Of a DNA stretch of 64,000 nucleotides, positions 1 through 10,074 are shown piece by piece. Source of the DNA: JAKFWF01 sp963732635 (GTDB lineage: Bacteria > Pseudomonadota > Alphaproteobacteria > Rhizobiales > Hyphomicrobiaceae); NCBI GenBank assembly GCA_963732635.1, contig CAVTAL010000005.1, positions 315,424 to 379,423 of the forward strand, given 5' to 3'. Position numbers and translations under genes: made by a program. The notes beneath the pieces are model-generated. The model had not been told where the DNA came from. It was given only the letters and a program-made list of their open reading frames with translations, and made no database searches. The first letter of the stretch is position 1. Each line of letters begins with the position of its first letter.

Positions 1-1
1 C

Positions 2-382
2 TATTCAGTGATTGGCTATCGCTATCTGGCGTTGATGTTCGGTGGCGCCTGCGCGGGCTTGGGTGGGGCATATCTGTCGCTGGTGCAGACGCCGATCTGG
101 GTCGAAAAAATGACCGCCGGTCGCGGCTGGATCGCACTCGCCCTGGTGGTGTTCGCGGCGTGGCGACCGGGTCGGGTGCTGGCCGGTGCCTATCTGTTCG
201 GCGGCATCTCGGTGCTGCAGTTGCACAGCCAGGGTTTCGGCTTGGCGCTCGACCCGCAGATCCTCGCCATGTTCCCCTACCTCGCGACCATAATTGTGCT
301 GGTGATCATCTCAGCCGACAAGATGCGGCTCAAGCTCAACGCGCCGGCCTCTCTCGGCAAACCATTCTTCGCGCCCGCATGA
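2..382 (+). CDS. ABC transporter permease, BPD_transp_2 family (3' part only)
   Basis: The gene enters from outside the window, so only the last 126 residues are visible. They contain hydrophobic segments (around LALMFGGACAGLGGAYLSL, then WIALALVVFAAWRPGRVLAG, then FPYLATIIVLVIISADKMR). The GGACAGLGGAYLS stretch and the final hydrophobic helix are typical of the second permease of nucleoside/simple-sugar importers. Its stop codon overlaps the ATG of the guanine deaminase gene (ATGA), so the two are translationally coupled. That context makes a purine or nucleoside importer likely. The substrate is inferred from the neighbour only, and a sugar importer is possible. Confidence 0.8.
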   Translation, partial: YSVIGYRYLALMFGGACAGLGGAYLSLVQTPIWVEKMTAGRGWIALALVVFAAWRPGRVLAGAYLFGGISVLQLHSQGFGLALDPQILAMFPYLATIIVLVIISADKMRLKLNAPASLGKPFFAPA

Positions 383-1731
383 ACCAAAAATTCGCCCTTC
401 GCGGCCAGACGCTGGCGTTCAAGGCCGACCCATTCCAGGTTGCGCCACAGGATGCGATTGCCTTCGACAGTGACGGCGCCGTGGTCGTCTGTGACGGCAT
501 CATCGAAGCGACCGGACCGGCGCACGAAATCCTCGCGCGGTATCCCGGCATGGAGGTCGAGGCCTATCCGGGTCATCTGATCATGGCGGGGTTCGTCGAT
601 GCCCACGTCCACTATCCACAGACCGGCATCATCGCCTCCTACGGCGCGCAGCTCATGGAGTGGCTGCAAAAATACACCTTTCCCGAAGAACTGAAATTCG
701 CCGATCCGGCCTACGCTAGCGGCGTCGCTGAAATCTTCCTCGACGAGATATTGCGCAACGGAACCACCACGGCTTCGGTCTACTGCACCGTGCACCCGCA
801 GTCGGTCGATGCACTGTTCGCCGCGTCGACACAGCGCGGCCTGCGCATGGCGGCGGGCAAATCGATGATGGATCGCAACGCGCCGCCGGGGCTGACCGAT
901 ACACCGCAGCGCGCCTATGACGAGAGCACCGCGCTGATCGCCCGCTGGCATGGCCGTGACCGCTGCACCTATGTCGTGACGCCGCGCTTCTCCGTCACGT
1001 CGTCGGACGCGCAGATGGAAGCGATGGGCGCATTGTGGAAGGCCCATCCGACCACCCTGATGCAAACGCACATTTCGGAGAACAAGCACGAGATCAAAAC
1101 CGTCGCCGAACTGTTCCCGACCGCACGCGATTATCTCGACACCTACGAGCGGGTTGGCCTGATCGGCCCCGGCGCCAACTTCGGCCACGCCATCCACTTG
1201 GGCCCACGCGAAATCACTCGCCTGCGCGAGACCGGTTCCGGCATCTCGCACTGCCCGACCTCGAATTTGTTCATCGGCTCCGGATTGTTCGATCTCGCCG
1301 GCTTGCGGCAATGCGCGCTGCCGATACCGGTCGGCCTCGGCACCGATGTTGGCGGCGGATCGTCGTTCTCGATGCTGGCGACCATGCGTGCGGCCTACGA
1401 GATCGCCCAGCTTCGCGGCAACAGTCTGCACCCCGCCCGCGCCTTCTGGCTGGCGACGCAAGGCTCGGCGCGGGTGCTGCGGATGGCGGACCGGATCGGC
1501 AATCTGGCCGTTGGCTATGATGCCGACATCGCCGTCATCGATCTCAATTCAACGCCGTTGATCGCCCAGCGCATGGCGCGGGCGACGTCGATTTCGGAGG
1601 CGCTGTTCGTGCAGATGATCCTGGGCGACGATCGCGCCATCGCCGCAACCTACGCCGGCGGCCGGCTGGTGCATCGGCGCGAAGCAGAAAAGCCGGGTGG
1701 CCGGACTGGGGGAGTACAGCCACCCGGGTGA
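379..1731 (+). CDS. guaD: Guanine deaminase
   Basis: A 450-residue amidohydrolase that would convert guanine to xanthine and ammonia in the cytoplasm. The metal-binding HxH lies in DAHVHYPQ (His76/His78). Further ligands are in QTHISENKHE, in NFGHAIHL and in GLGTDVGGGSSFSM, whose Asp is the last metal ligand. The long active-site segment YGAQLMEWLQKYTFPEE is characteristic of guanine deaminase within the family. The ATG at 379 is chosen because it gives the normal length and overlaps the stop of the upstream permease by four bases. Together the pair suggests purine uptake followed by deamination for nitrogen supply. The reading frame is intact. Confidence 0.93.
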   Translation: MNQKFALRGQTLAFKADPFQVAPQDAIAFDSDGAVVVCDGIIEATGPAHEILARYPGMEVEAYPGHLIMAGFVDAHVHYPQTGIIASYGAQLMEWLQKYTFPEELKFADPAYASGVAEIFLDEILRNGTTTASVYCTVHPQSVDALFAASTQRGLRMAAGKSMMDRNAPPGLTDTPQRAYDESTALIARWHGRDRCTYVVTPRFSVTSSDAQMEAMGALWKAHPTTLMQTHISENKHEIKTVAELFPTARDYLDTYERVGLIGPGANFGHAIHLGPREITRLRETGSGISHCPTSNLFIGSGLFDLAGLRQCALPIPVGLGTDVGGGSSFSMLATMRAAYEIAQLRGNSLHPARAFWLATQGSARVLRMADRIGNLAVGYDADIAVIDLNSTPLIAQRMARATSISEALFVQMILGDDRAIAATYAGGRLVHRREAEKPGGRTGGVQPPG

Positions 1732-1733
1732 GG

Positions 1734-2336
1734 TCAATGCCGCGTGCTGGCAACAACTGTCGAAGGAAGCTGGGTGGCTTGCGCTACGCAGGCATCCATC
1801 TGGGGATCGATCGCCGCGACAACCGCTGCAGGTGCGTCTTCGACCACCATCACCGGCTCGGATTTCTCCCATAGGCGAGCGAACGCCTTGGCGCTCCAGT
1901 CGGCGGTCCGGCTGCAACCGCTTGCGTGGCATTCGTAGGCATCGCGCTTGGCTGGCTCGCGACGCATGCAATCGCCGACCCATGAGGTGGTGTCGTCGAT
2001 ACGCAACTGCTCATGGGCGTCGAGCAGGCGAATGTCACGGGCAACTCGCAGTTCGCAGGCAAATCCGATGGCGATATGGGCGGTGCTGTCGGGCACGTTC
2101 GGCGCGACGCTGGTCAACAGAACCTTGATCTCGAAGCCGGCAGACTTGATCGCGGGCGCAAGCGCAGTAAGGGCCAGAACTACGGGGCTCTCGGCCGAAC
2201 GGGCGATCAGCAGCCAGGGCTGGTCCGAATGCCGCGAACCGCTGGCCGTTAGGTAACTCGATATGAAGGCCTTGAGTTTTTCTTCCTTGTCTTCGCGTTT
2301 GACGACGTCCATCCGTGGCTTCGCATTCAACGTCAT
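1734..2336 (-). CDS. Conserved hypothetical protein
   Basis: A 200-residue protein with no signal peptide and no membrane segment. The N-terminus is charged (VVKREDKEEKLKAF). A central hydrophobic stretch (SPVVLALTALAPAIKSAGFEIKV) resembles an alpha/beta core. A cysteine-containing patch near the middle (WVGDCMRREPAKRDAYECH, then ASGC) could bind metal or form disulfides. It ends three bases from the convergent guanine deaminase stop. I do not recognise the family. Base composition resembles its neighbours, so it is probably a native gene. Function unknown. Confidence 0.65.
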   Translation of the reverse strand: MTLNAKPRMDVVKREDKEEKLKAFISSYLTASGSRHSDQPWLLIARSAESPVVLALTALAPAIKSAGFEIKVLLTSVAPNVPDSTAHIAIGFACELRVARDIRLLDAHEQLRIDDTTSWVGDCMRREPAKRDAYECHASGCSRTADWSAKAFARLWEKSEPVMVVEDAPAAVVAAIDPQMDACVAQATQLPSTVVASTRH

Positions 2337-2513
2337 ATCTCGTTCCTCGAAGGGGTAGGAACCGGCGGGCTACGAGAGCCGGCCGAGACCAGTTTTAGTT
2401 CCTTACGCGAACATCACAGGCAGAGATGCGAACTGGTCGGTTGTGCGCAGATCCGATAGTGGTCGAGGCCGGTTAATTTTGAATTTAGCAGCGTTCGATT
2501 TCGGCATCGAGTG

Positions 2514-5060
2514 TCAGTCAGCCGGTTCCCGTACGACCAGCCGTGTGGCCATGCCGGTGGCGTCGAAGTCTTTTTCGGCACCAATCTCGATGACATCGTC
2601 CTGCGTGACCGACTCGGCCGTTAGCAAGGACGGCTTGTGCTCGACGAACCGGCCAGCCATCGCAAGTCGGGCGAGCGCTGCCGGCAACACGGCGGCGGTC
2701 GTCGGCACCGAAAACGTAACGGGATCGGAGGATCCTGCCGGCAAGGTGTAGCGGATGGTCTCGCGGGTCATTTCAACGTCGACGCCGCGCGGCTCCGGAG
2801 ACAACGTCCGCACCGGCATAGCAACGACGTTCTCGGGCAGCGGCGACTGCGGCTGGGATGGCGGTTCGACGGCGCGGACCGAGACCTCGGCCTCGCGACG
2901 GGCGAGTTCATCCGACCATTGCGCAATGCTTGCCTCGCGCGGCGACGGCTGCGGCATTTCGCCCACCGGCGGCTGATAGCGCGCATAGGGACCGAAAGCG
3001 GCGGCGGTATCGTTGGCCGGTATCGGCGGCGAAACCGGCATCGGCGCCGGGCGGAAAGCCGCGACCGGTCCGCGCGGCGCACCATAAGGCTGCTGTGGTT
3101 GGGGCGGGGCGGCAGCAAACTGCGGCGCGTGGCCCGTCGCCATCGGGTGCGGTGTCCACGCTTGAGGCCGCGGCGGCGCAAAGCTTGGATGCGGCGGTTG
3201 CGGCATCATCGGCGCCGGCGGCCGCAACTGCTGGCCGAGGTCGCGGAAGGCGCCGGCAATTGCGCCCGGCAGTTCGGGCGCGGACGGCCCCATGGCCTCA
3301 CGCTCGGTCCGCCGCTTCTTCTTTTCGGCTTCGACCCGCTTGGCAGCACCCATCACCGCACCCAGGATGATTTCCGACCAGGCGCCATCGGCAAAACGAT
3401 AGATCCGGAACGCCTTGCAGGACGAAAACTTCGAGCCCTGGCGGCCAAGCTTCTTCTGAATGCTCGCGGTCTTCAAGAACGGCGAATACACCCGCTTGAA
3501 GATCTTCTCCTTCTCGAAGCTTGAGAACAGGTTCGACAGCAGGTGGGCTTCGGCGAGCAAATCCTGCTGTTCGCGCGGATTGCGATTCCACGGCGCGTCG
3601 AGCGGAACGGCGACATAGTAGTCACCGCCGTAATCGAACACGACGTGCCGGAAGATCTCGAACTTCTGGCGCATCTCGACGTCGGAATGGATATCGGTGA
3701 AGCGCGACAGGATCTGGTAGACGGGCCCGCGCTCGGCGGCGACCATCTTCGGCACCAACCCCTGCAACCGGTTCATCGGCCGGCCCATCGAGACCAGCAG
3801 CAGACAGATATCGACGAAGATCGCGATGGCGAGCGGCACATAGTCACGCTTCGACAGGCCGGCCTGCTCGCCGCTGTAGGACTTCATGACGGACGGCGAC
3901 GGCGTCTCGACCGATTGCACCGCCTTCTGCTGCAATGCGCGCAGTTCGTCGGCCGACGGCGGCATCTTGAACGACAGCAAGCCATAGAAGCTTGTGGTCA
4001 GGCGGCGGAACGCCTCGATGGTCGCTTCCGAACCCTCAACAGCGGTGATGGTCGGCTTCTGCAATTCGGGCAACTGGTCAATGGCGCGTACGACGCCTTT
4101 CAGAGCACCCTGTAGCTGCGGATCGGGGCATGAAATCGAGCCGCCCTTGCCGTCGGCGATCGTGGTCTTGTCGGCGCGCTCGGCGAGGTCGGAGCGGATC
4201 TGCTTCAACTGCGGGTCGGTACGAAACGCGTTGAAGCCCGTTACCGTCATGTCAAGCTTGCGGCCAAGCGCGCGCATGAAATCGTTGCGGGTGCCGCTCT
4301 TGGCATCGAATGTCGACTTGTCGTCCTTGACGATCTTCATCAGGTCGACGTCGAGGGCTGCCATCTCGGATTTCACCGCCGTGACGCGGCCCTTGACGAA
4401 GTCGGAGGCGAACGAGAAGCGGGCGGCATCGTCCTCGCGCATTTTGCGGCGCGGACCTTCGCCGGGCTTCGAGTTCGGGCACGATGTACCGTTGGCGCGC
4501 TCCTGCTCGGCCTTCTGGGTCGAAATCGCGGTCAGGCTCATCAGCGTGCCGTTGAGCTGTTCGAGCCGGGTCGCGGCGGTGTTGAGCGAGCCCTGCACCT
4601 GGGTCACCGCGCTCTCGGCCGAGCGCGACGCTTCCGACCGGCTCTCCAGCACCTTCCAGTAGAAGCCGAAACCGAAGCCGATCGAGATCACCGACAGGAA
4701 CACGTAGCCAGCGACATACAGCAACCGCGCGACGAAGCCGACCGGTGCGAAGATCTGGTCGAGCAGCCAGACGATCATGGTCATCAGCATGGCGACCGAG
4801 AAGCCGATGATCACTTTGTGGATCAGCGGCAGGTCGCCCATGTTGGCCTCGATCAGTTCGAGCATGCCGACGTAGGTCGCGACCCACGACAGAATGCCGA
4901 GGCCGAGCACCAGGAAGAACTTCTTGGGGTCGCGCTTGGGCTTTTCGGAATGGCGGAAATCATGGCTGTCGCCATGCTCGTCTTCGCGACGGCCGCGGCC
5001 ACTGGAGAACGCATCAAGGATCGCCGGCATGGGATCAACTGGTCCGCTACGATAAGCCAC
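2514..5060 (-). CDS. Large membrane protein of unknown function with proline-rich tail
   Basis: 848 residues. After a charged N-terminus come three hydrophobic segments at about residues 47-67, 82-105 and 110-132. Next is a long soluble region (about 140-400) with heptad-like stretches such as AVTQVQGSLNTAATRLEQL, suggesting coiled coil. A fourth hydrophobic segment (YVPLAIAIFVDICLLLVS) lies near 410. A soluble domain of about 170 residues then carries a conserved-looking core (FRHVVFDYGGDYYVAVPLD), and residues about 600-720 are rich in Pro, Ala and Gln. The layout suggests an inner-membrane protein with a large exposed domain and a flexible tail. ATG 5060 gives the longest form, and a second ATG 30 bases downstream is possible. 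No family recognised. Confidence 0.75.
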   Translation of the reverse strand: MAYRSGPVDPMPAILDAFSSGRGRREDEHGDSHDFRHSEKPKRDPKKFFLVLGLGILSWVATYVGMLELIEANMGDLPLIHKVIIGFSVAMLMTMIVWLLDQIFAPVGFVARLLYVAGYVFLSVISIGFGFGFYWKVLESRSEASRSAESAVTQVQGSLNTAATRLEQLNGTLMSLTAISTQKAEQERANGTSCPNSKPGEGPRRKMREDDAARFSFASDFVKGRVTAVKSEMAALDVDLMKIVKDDKSTFDAKSGTRNDFMRALGRKLDMTVTGFNAFRTDPQLKQIRSDLAERADKTTIADGKGGSISCPDPQLQGALKGVVRAIDQLPELQKPTITAVEGSEATIEAFRRLTTSFYGLLSFKMPPSADELRALQQKAVQSVETPSPSVMKSYSGEQAGLSKRDYVPLAIAIFVDICLLLVSMGRPMNRLQGLVPKMVAAERGPVYQILSRFTDIHSDVEMRQKFEIFRHVVFDYGGDYYVAVPLDAPWNRNPREQQDLLAEAHLLSNLFSSFEKEKIFKRVYSPFLKTASIQKKLGRQGSKFSSCKAFRIYRFADGAWSEIILGAVMGAAKRVEAEKKKRRTEREAMGPSAPELPGAIAGAFRDLGQQLRPPAPMMPQPPHPSFAPPRPQAWTPHPMATGHAPQFAAAPPQPQQPYGAPRGPVAAFRPAPMPVSPPIPANDTAAAFGPYARYQPPVGEMPQPSPREASIAQWSDELARREAEVSVRAVEPPSQPQSPLPENVVAMPVRTLSPEPRGVDVEMTRETIRYTLPAGSSDPVTFSVPTTAAVLPAALARLAMAGRFVEHKPSLLTAESVTQDDVIEIGAEKDFDATGMATRLVVREPAD

Positions 5061-5194
5061 GTCTACTAAAGGCAGTCATGGCTCGCGCGCAGCCCGCCCC
5101 GGCATCCGGGGTAGACAAGCAATCTGTCGGAGTTGGGTTTGGCTTGGGGCGGATTGGTGGCGGGGCGATGAACCTGTGGATCAACGATCCGTCC

Positions 5195-6655
5195 TCAGGG
5201 ACGTTGAGGCGCCGACCTTGGATCAGGCACCCTGCCGGGAGCGGGCTGGCGCGGCGTGGCCGCCTTCGGCTGCGGTTGCAACGGTACCGCGACGGCCGGT
5301 GCCGCAGCCGGCTGGACCACGGGCGCCTCCACCATCTGATCCGGGCGCGGCCAGCGGAAATCATCGGCGCGGCCGGGCTTCGGTGGCAATTGCTCGCCCT
5401 TCACCATGACGCGGAAAAATGGGGTCTGGGTCGGCGACATTTTGGCCCGGCGACCGGCGGCGGTGCCATCGCCGGACGGGCTGACCGAACTCAACAGCAG
5501 CAGGCCGCCGGGCAGGATTTCCTGCAACGTGTCGCCAACCTGGGTCGCACGTTCCGGCGATGCGTTGCGCCCGATCAACTCGATCACCGAGGCAGGAATT
5601 GCCGGTCGCAGAATATCGATATTGGTCGTTTCCTCGCGGCCGGCGGGCGTCATGGTACGCAGCACGACGCGGCTGTTGTCGGCCTTCTGCTCGGCCGAAG
5701 AACTGGCGGTGACCGCCAGCGGCTGCGGCGCGGAATTAGTCGTGGTCGACCAGGCCGACTTGGTTTCGCCAGCCCTCGGCGTTGCGGCGGCGACAACCGG
5801 TGCGGCCGCCACCTCCACCTTTACGGGATTGATCTTGCGCTGTTCGGGTTCGGCGCCGGCCAGCGGGATCGACCTATCGGCTTTGGCCTGGGTCAGGTCG
5901 CGGCGAATTTCGCGTTCGACGAAGTGGGCGAGCTTGCGGTTGCCGGCGGCGGTGAAGCTGACGCCGTCCGATTCGCGCAGCCGCCGAACCAGTCCCGCGA
6001 CGTCCGGTCCCAGCGCCACGAAACTGCCGTTCTCGTCGGCAAAGCCGGCAAACGCGTCAATGAACTTGATCGCATTCAGATTGGCCCGATCGCGCACCAG
6101 ATCATTGATCAACTGGATGGCCTCGTTCGACTCGGCCCGCTGTATCACCGGCAGGCCGATCCAGTAGATCGAGCCGCCGCGCCGCTTGAGCACCTTCATC
6201 AGCCGGTCGGCGCGCCGGCCATATTCCTCGCGCCACTGCTCGCCGCCGACCGCCAGCCGTTGATTGCCGGGGAGGCGAATTTGCACCCGGTCGTCGCGGC
6301 CGAGCATGACCACGGTGATGTGCGCTTTTTCGCGAGTGAGGCCGTCGTCGAGAGCCCTGATCTCGTCGTCGGCTTCGGCGCGCGCCAGACCGGCGAAATG
6401 GCGATGCTTGCGGTTGATCTGCAATCGGCTGTCCGAGCCGAACGCCTCGACGAGACCTGACAACGCGCCTTCGGCCAGTCCATCGCCGACCACTTGCAGC
6501 TTGTAGATATCGCCTTCGGGAAACGGCGTGATGAAGCTCGCACCACTCGGGACCTCCTGGGCGCGGACAAGGGTCACGTCCAGCAGGCCGAGGCCGACCG
6601 TCAGGCCCAGGGCGACGCAAAGGGCGCGGCAAAGGTGAATAAAGCGTTTCATCAT
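5195..6655 (-). CDS. Exported SGNH/GDSL-like protein (DUF459-type) with degenerate catalytic blocks
   Basis: A 486-residue protein with an N-terminal signal peptide (FIHLCRALCVALGLTVGLGL, cleavage near VRAQE). The SGNH-like fold spans about residues 45-250: LQVVGDGLAEGALSG occupies the place of block I (normally GDS), ITVVMLGRDDR and IYWIGLP follow, and DGVSFTAAGNRKLAHF occupies block V (normally DGxHFT). Both the nucleophilic Ser and the catalytic His are therefore missing, so hydrolase activity is doubtful. The C-terminal half is a Pro/Ala-rich linker region. Its ATG overlaps the stop of the upstream transglycosylase gene (ATGA), so the two are coupled. That placement suggests a role in the cell wall or a periplasmic polymer, which is inference. 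Confidence 0.75.
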   Translation of the reverse strand: MMKRFIHLCRALCVALGLTVGLGLLDVTLVRAQEVPSGASFITPFPEGDIYKLQVVGDGLAEGALSGLVEAFGSDSRLQINRKHRHFAGLARAEADDEIRALDDGLTREKAHITVVMLGRDDRVQIRLPGNQRLAVGGEQWREEYGRRADRLMKVLKRRGGSIYWIGLPVIQRAESNEAIQLINDLVRDRANLNAIKFIDAFAGFADENGSFVALGPDVAGLVRRLRESDGVSFTAAGNRKLAHFVEREIRRDLTQAKADRSIPLAGAEPEQRKINPVKVEVAAAPVVAAATPRAGETKSAWSTTTNSAPQPLAVTASSSAEQKADNSRVVLRTMTPAGREETTNIDILRPAIPASVIELIGRNASPERATQVGDTLQEILPGGLLLLSSVSPSGDGTAAGRRAKMSPTQTPFFRVMVKGEQLPPKPGRADDFRWPRPDQMVEAPVVQPAAAPAVAVPLQPQPKAATPRQPAPGRVPDPRSAPQRP

Positions 6656-7969
6656 CCCCCCTCCTGCCGCAACCGGTCGATGAGTGCAATATCGGCGTGA
6701 CCGTCCTGCGGCAGGCCGCGCGTTTTCTGGAACAGGCGGATCGCGGCCTTGGTGCCGTTGCCGATCACGCCGTCGACCCCGCCGGTGTCGAAACCGAGTG
6801 TCGTCAAGCGCCGCTGCACTTCGTCGCGCTCGGCCTTGCCGAGCGAGCGGTCGCCCGGCGGCCAGGGCGTCACGAGCGGTGGACCGTCCGGCCAGCCGGT
6901 CGGCCAGATGCCCGACGGCCAGCGCGTAGGCAATCGAATTGTTGTATTTGAGAATGGCGCGGAAGTTATCGCCGACCACGAACGCGGGTCCCTTGGCGCC
7001 GGCCGGCAACAGCAGTTGAAGGGCGGCGAGCGTGCCGCTGGGGGCTACCGATCCCGGCCGTGCGATCGCCACGCCGAGTGCCTGCCATTGGCCCCATGTA
7101 TTCATCACGCCTGGGTTCGACAAACCGTAGTCGAAGCCGTCAGGTAGTCGCACCTCGAAGCCCCAGGGGGAACTGCTGCTCCAGCCCCACGCCTTGAGAT
7201 AATTTCCAGTCGAACCGAGCGCGTCGGCAACACTGCCCCAGATATCGCGCCGGCCGTCGCGGTCGAAATCCACCGCATGCTTGATGTAGGTGGTTGGCAT
7301 GAACTGCGTGTGCCCCATGGCGCCCGCCCAGGAACCGGCGAGATCGGCCGACTTGGCCTCGCCCGATTGTAACATGCGCAGCGCCGCCAACAGTTCGTTG
7401 CGCCAGAACTCGGGCCGGCGGCTGTCGAATGCGGCGAGCGTCGCCAGCGAGCGCAGGACGCTGCGCACGCCCATGCCGGCGCCGAAATTGCTCTCGATGC
7501 CCCAGATCGCCAGCACCACGTGGCGGTCGACACCGTAGGTCGCCTCGACGGCCGCGAGCGTCGCCCCCACCTCCTGCAATTTCTGTCGCCCGGTTTCGAG
7601 CCGCGCCTCCGACACCAGCAGCGTCAGGTATTCACCCGCCGTCTTGACGTATTCGGGCTGCGTTGACGCCAGTTCCAGAACTTGCCCGTCCGCCGCCATG
7701 CCGGCGAAAGCGGCATCGAAGGTCGCCGGGGCGATGCCCTGGGTTGCAGCATCGACACGCAGGAATTCGATGAACGCCGCAAACTGCTGTGGCGAAAGCT
7801 GCGGCGCGGTCGGCGTCGCGGCGACCGGCGACAGTGTCGGTGGCATGGAGGGCGGCGTCGGCCACATCGTCAGCACGATCCAAGCGCCGGCGATTGCCGC
7901 AATCATACTGGCACCCAAACTGGCACCGAGCAGCGAGACCGAGCGTCTGGTCGATGCCGCCATGGCCAC
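6652..7969 (-). CDS. Lytic murein transglycosylase, MltB type (frameshifted near C-terminus)
   Basis: Membrane-anchored (LLGASLGASMIAAIAGAWIV) periplasmic enzyme that would cleave the MurNAc-GlcNAc bond of peptidoglycan. The catalytic Glu is in LAIWGIESNFG, and the goose-type lysozyme-like core continues through GAMGHTQFMPTTYIKHAVDF. The last part, a PG_binding_1 domain (GKAERDEVQRRLTTLGF and VIGNGTKAAIRLFQ), is read in a different frame. One extra base at about 6887 breaks the gene after HLADRLAG. Removing it restores a continuous 438-residue-class protein ending at 6652. Start is GTG 7969 or ATG 7963. Paralogous to the gene just upstream, and the stop overlaps the next gene. Pseudogene or sequence error cannot be decided here. 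Confidence 0.8.
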
Positions 7970-9205
7970 TACCTCGCCGGGACGCTGCGCAAGTGGGCGA
8001 GCAGCCCAGCCGTTGGCCAGCAGTCAACGGCGATGCCGGCCTTGCGCTGGTAGGTGCCGATCAGCCAGCGGGTGTTTGAACCGATCTTGCCGTCGAGCTT
8101 GTCGATCGGCGCTACCCCGCGCCTTCAGCTGCCGCTGGATCTCCTCGACGTCACGATTCGGCAACTGCACGATTGGCTTCCAGGCGGTGTCGAAGTCGGC
8201 GACGCCGCCGATGCGGTCGCTCAAGTGACCGACGAACACCGCGTAGAGGTCACTCGTGTTGTAAGCGCGTAGGACCTTGAAGTTGTCGGTGACCAGGAAC
8301 GACGGGCCGTAAGCGCCGCCCGGCGACATCAGGTAGGCATTCCTGGCATGCAAGGCTTCTGGAATGGGCTTGCCCGAAGTCGTGACGGCTCCAGCTTTCA
8401 GCCATTCTCTGATCGGCCGTTCGTTGGCGGGTCCGTCGTAGCCGCAGTCGAGTGTCTTCGGCAGCCGCACCTCAAACCCCCACGGCACGCCCGTCAGCCA
8501 GCCCTTGTCCTTCAGTTGCTTCGCAGCCGAGCCCAGTGCGTCCGGGACCGAATTGAACAGATCCGCTTTGCCGTTGTGATCGAGATCGTAGGCCGACTTG
8601 TAGAACTCGGTCGGCATGAACTGGGTCAGGCCCATGGCGCCGGCCCACGACGCCCGCATGTTTGGAATCGTAACGATGCGGTCTTCCAGCATCTTGAGGC
8701 CGTACAGCAGCTCTTGTCGGAACATGTCCTTGCGGCGGCCGGTAAAGGCCTGCGTCGCCAGCACCCGGATCGCGTAGTGAGGCAGCTTGTGCGACCCGAA
8801 GGCGGTCTCGCGGCCCCAGATGGCGAGCACGATGCGGCGATCGACGCCAAGTTCCTTCTCAACCGCATCGAGGGCTGCGGCATGAGTCTTGGCAAAGCCG
8901 CGCGCCTGGGCGGTGAGATTGCCGAGCAGCTTCTTGTCGAGGTAATCCTGCGGCGGCCGGGTGAACTCAGCCTGGCCCTTGACCGACGTTTCGGTACGGC
9001 CCGGCAGTATGAGATCGGGCAACGCCAGATCCGGCTCTACGCCCTTGAAAGCGGCATCGAACGTGGCGCGTGAGACGCCCAGCGCCTTCGCTTCCGGCCA
9101 AAGGCCGTCGAGGAAAGCAGCGAAGGTCGATTGTGCCCGCGCCGGCGCGGCGAGCAACCCGCACGCCAGAAATGCAATCAGCAGCGCTTGCCGCAGCCTC
9201 GTCAT
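7969..9205 (-). CDS. Lytic murein transglycosylase, MltB type, exported (frameshifted near C-terminus)
   Basis: The signal peptide is MTRLRQALLIAFLACGLLAA with cleavage near ARAQS, hence the ATG at 9205 rather than the longer upstream start. The catalytic Glu lies in LAIWGRETAFG, followed by GAMGLTQFMPTEFYKSAYDL and SVPDALGSAAKQLKDKGW. This is the MltB/SLT_2 core that cuts peptidoglycan strands. The C-terminal peptidoglycan-binding repeat starts RDVEEIQRQLKARG and is then broken at a four-base C run (8115-8118). The other frame continues DKLDGKIGSNTRWLIGTYQ and ends at a TAG at 7969-7971, which touches the GTG of the next gene. This is the first gene of the three-gene wall operon. The neighbour is broken in the same domain. 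Confidence 0.82.
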
Positions 9206-9349
9206 GCCAGTCCCCGCTTGACGCACAGATGCAGGCCGCACCAACGCGGCCAAGCCCGTCTCCACAGTTATCCGATTCCCGGCTTTATTGCGGCGATTGC
9301 GGCAATGCCGATCAATATCGGAAATTGGTTTGAGCTGTCCATGAGCCGG

Positions 9350-9462
9350 CCCACAGGTGTCATCCCGGCATTTATTGCCGGGACCCATGGCACGGCAATC
9401 TCGCTCGTCCGGTTTAGCGGCATGATGGGTCCCGGGGACAAGCCCCGGGATGACACCTGTGG
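9350..9462. repeat. Inverted repeat with CCACAGGTGTCATCCCGG ends
   Basis: About 113 bases flanked by inverted arms. The left arm reads CCACAGGTGTCATCCCGG and the right arm CCGGGATGACACCTGTGG. Inside are smaller palindromes (CCCGGCATTTATTGCCGGG and a GGGGACAAGCCCC hairpin). The GTCATCCCGG terminus matches the style of dispersed non-coding palindromic elements common in rhizobial intergenic DNA. It carries no coding capacity. Confidence 0.7.
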
Positions 9463-10074
9463 TTGGAAGCGACCTTCTACGTCACCGACCTCAGCCCTTT
9501 GGGCTTGCGTTCCCGGGCCTTCGCTTGGTTCACGATCTGGTCGCGTTCGGCGGCGGCATACCGGCTTCCCCTGTCCGATCTGCCGAGGATTACAGCGGTG
9601 CAGTGTCGATGAATTATGGTGTAGATACAGCATCAGTGGCGGTCTCGTGAGTGCATTGGTGCTGATTTTTTCTTTTTCCCCTCGATCGAAGGGAGAGCGG
9701 GGTGGCCGTGGTCCACGGCGGTCTTCCGCAGTATTGAATTCAAGTGGCCCAGGGCCACCCCATTGCTCGAACGGATTTTAGGGTCCCCCCGTGCTTCAGC
9801 GAGCTGGTGTGGGCTTCCCCTTTACTCGCACACTTGTGGGGTGCACGGAACCCTCCGGCAGGGCGCGGCGCGTGACCGCAACACCCTCCGGACCGTCCAT
9901 TCCGCCTCCGCACTTTTGAACGCCTTCGAAGCGCGCCCTTTAGTGAAGCGGAACATGGGCAGTATCGCATGGGTGCGGGAGGCCGTGGATAAGTCGGTGG
10001 GGCGTGAAGCAAGTGGGAGGGAAGTCGGAGGTCGTGAGTGGTGAGTGGTGGTCGAGGCGGCGCATGGCACTTTT

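Noticed and set aside
277..1461. 394-residue minus-strand frame across guanine deaminase
   Set aside because: It is a high-GC shadow of the intact guanine deaminase gene and has no recognisable features.
5195..7969. 924-codon frame joining a lytic transglycosylase to the SGNH-like protein
   Set aside because: The stretch linking them is arginine-rich out-of-frame translation, and the true peptidoglycan-binding domain is found in another frame ending at 6652. The apparent fusion comes from one indel.
9463..9650. Small minus-strand gene ending near 9480
   Set aside because: The frame is open and ends in a Lys/Arg-rich tail, but no start codon or ribosome binding site was found and no family is recognised.
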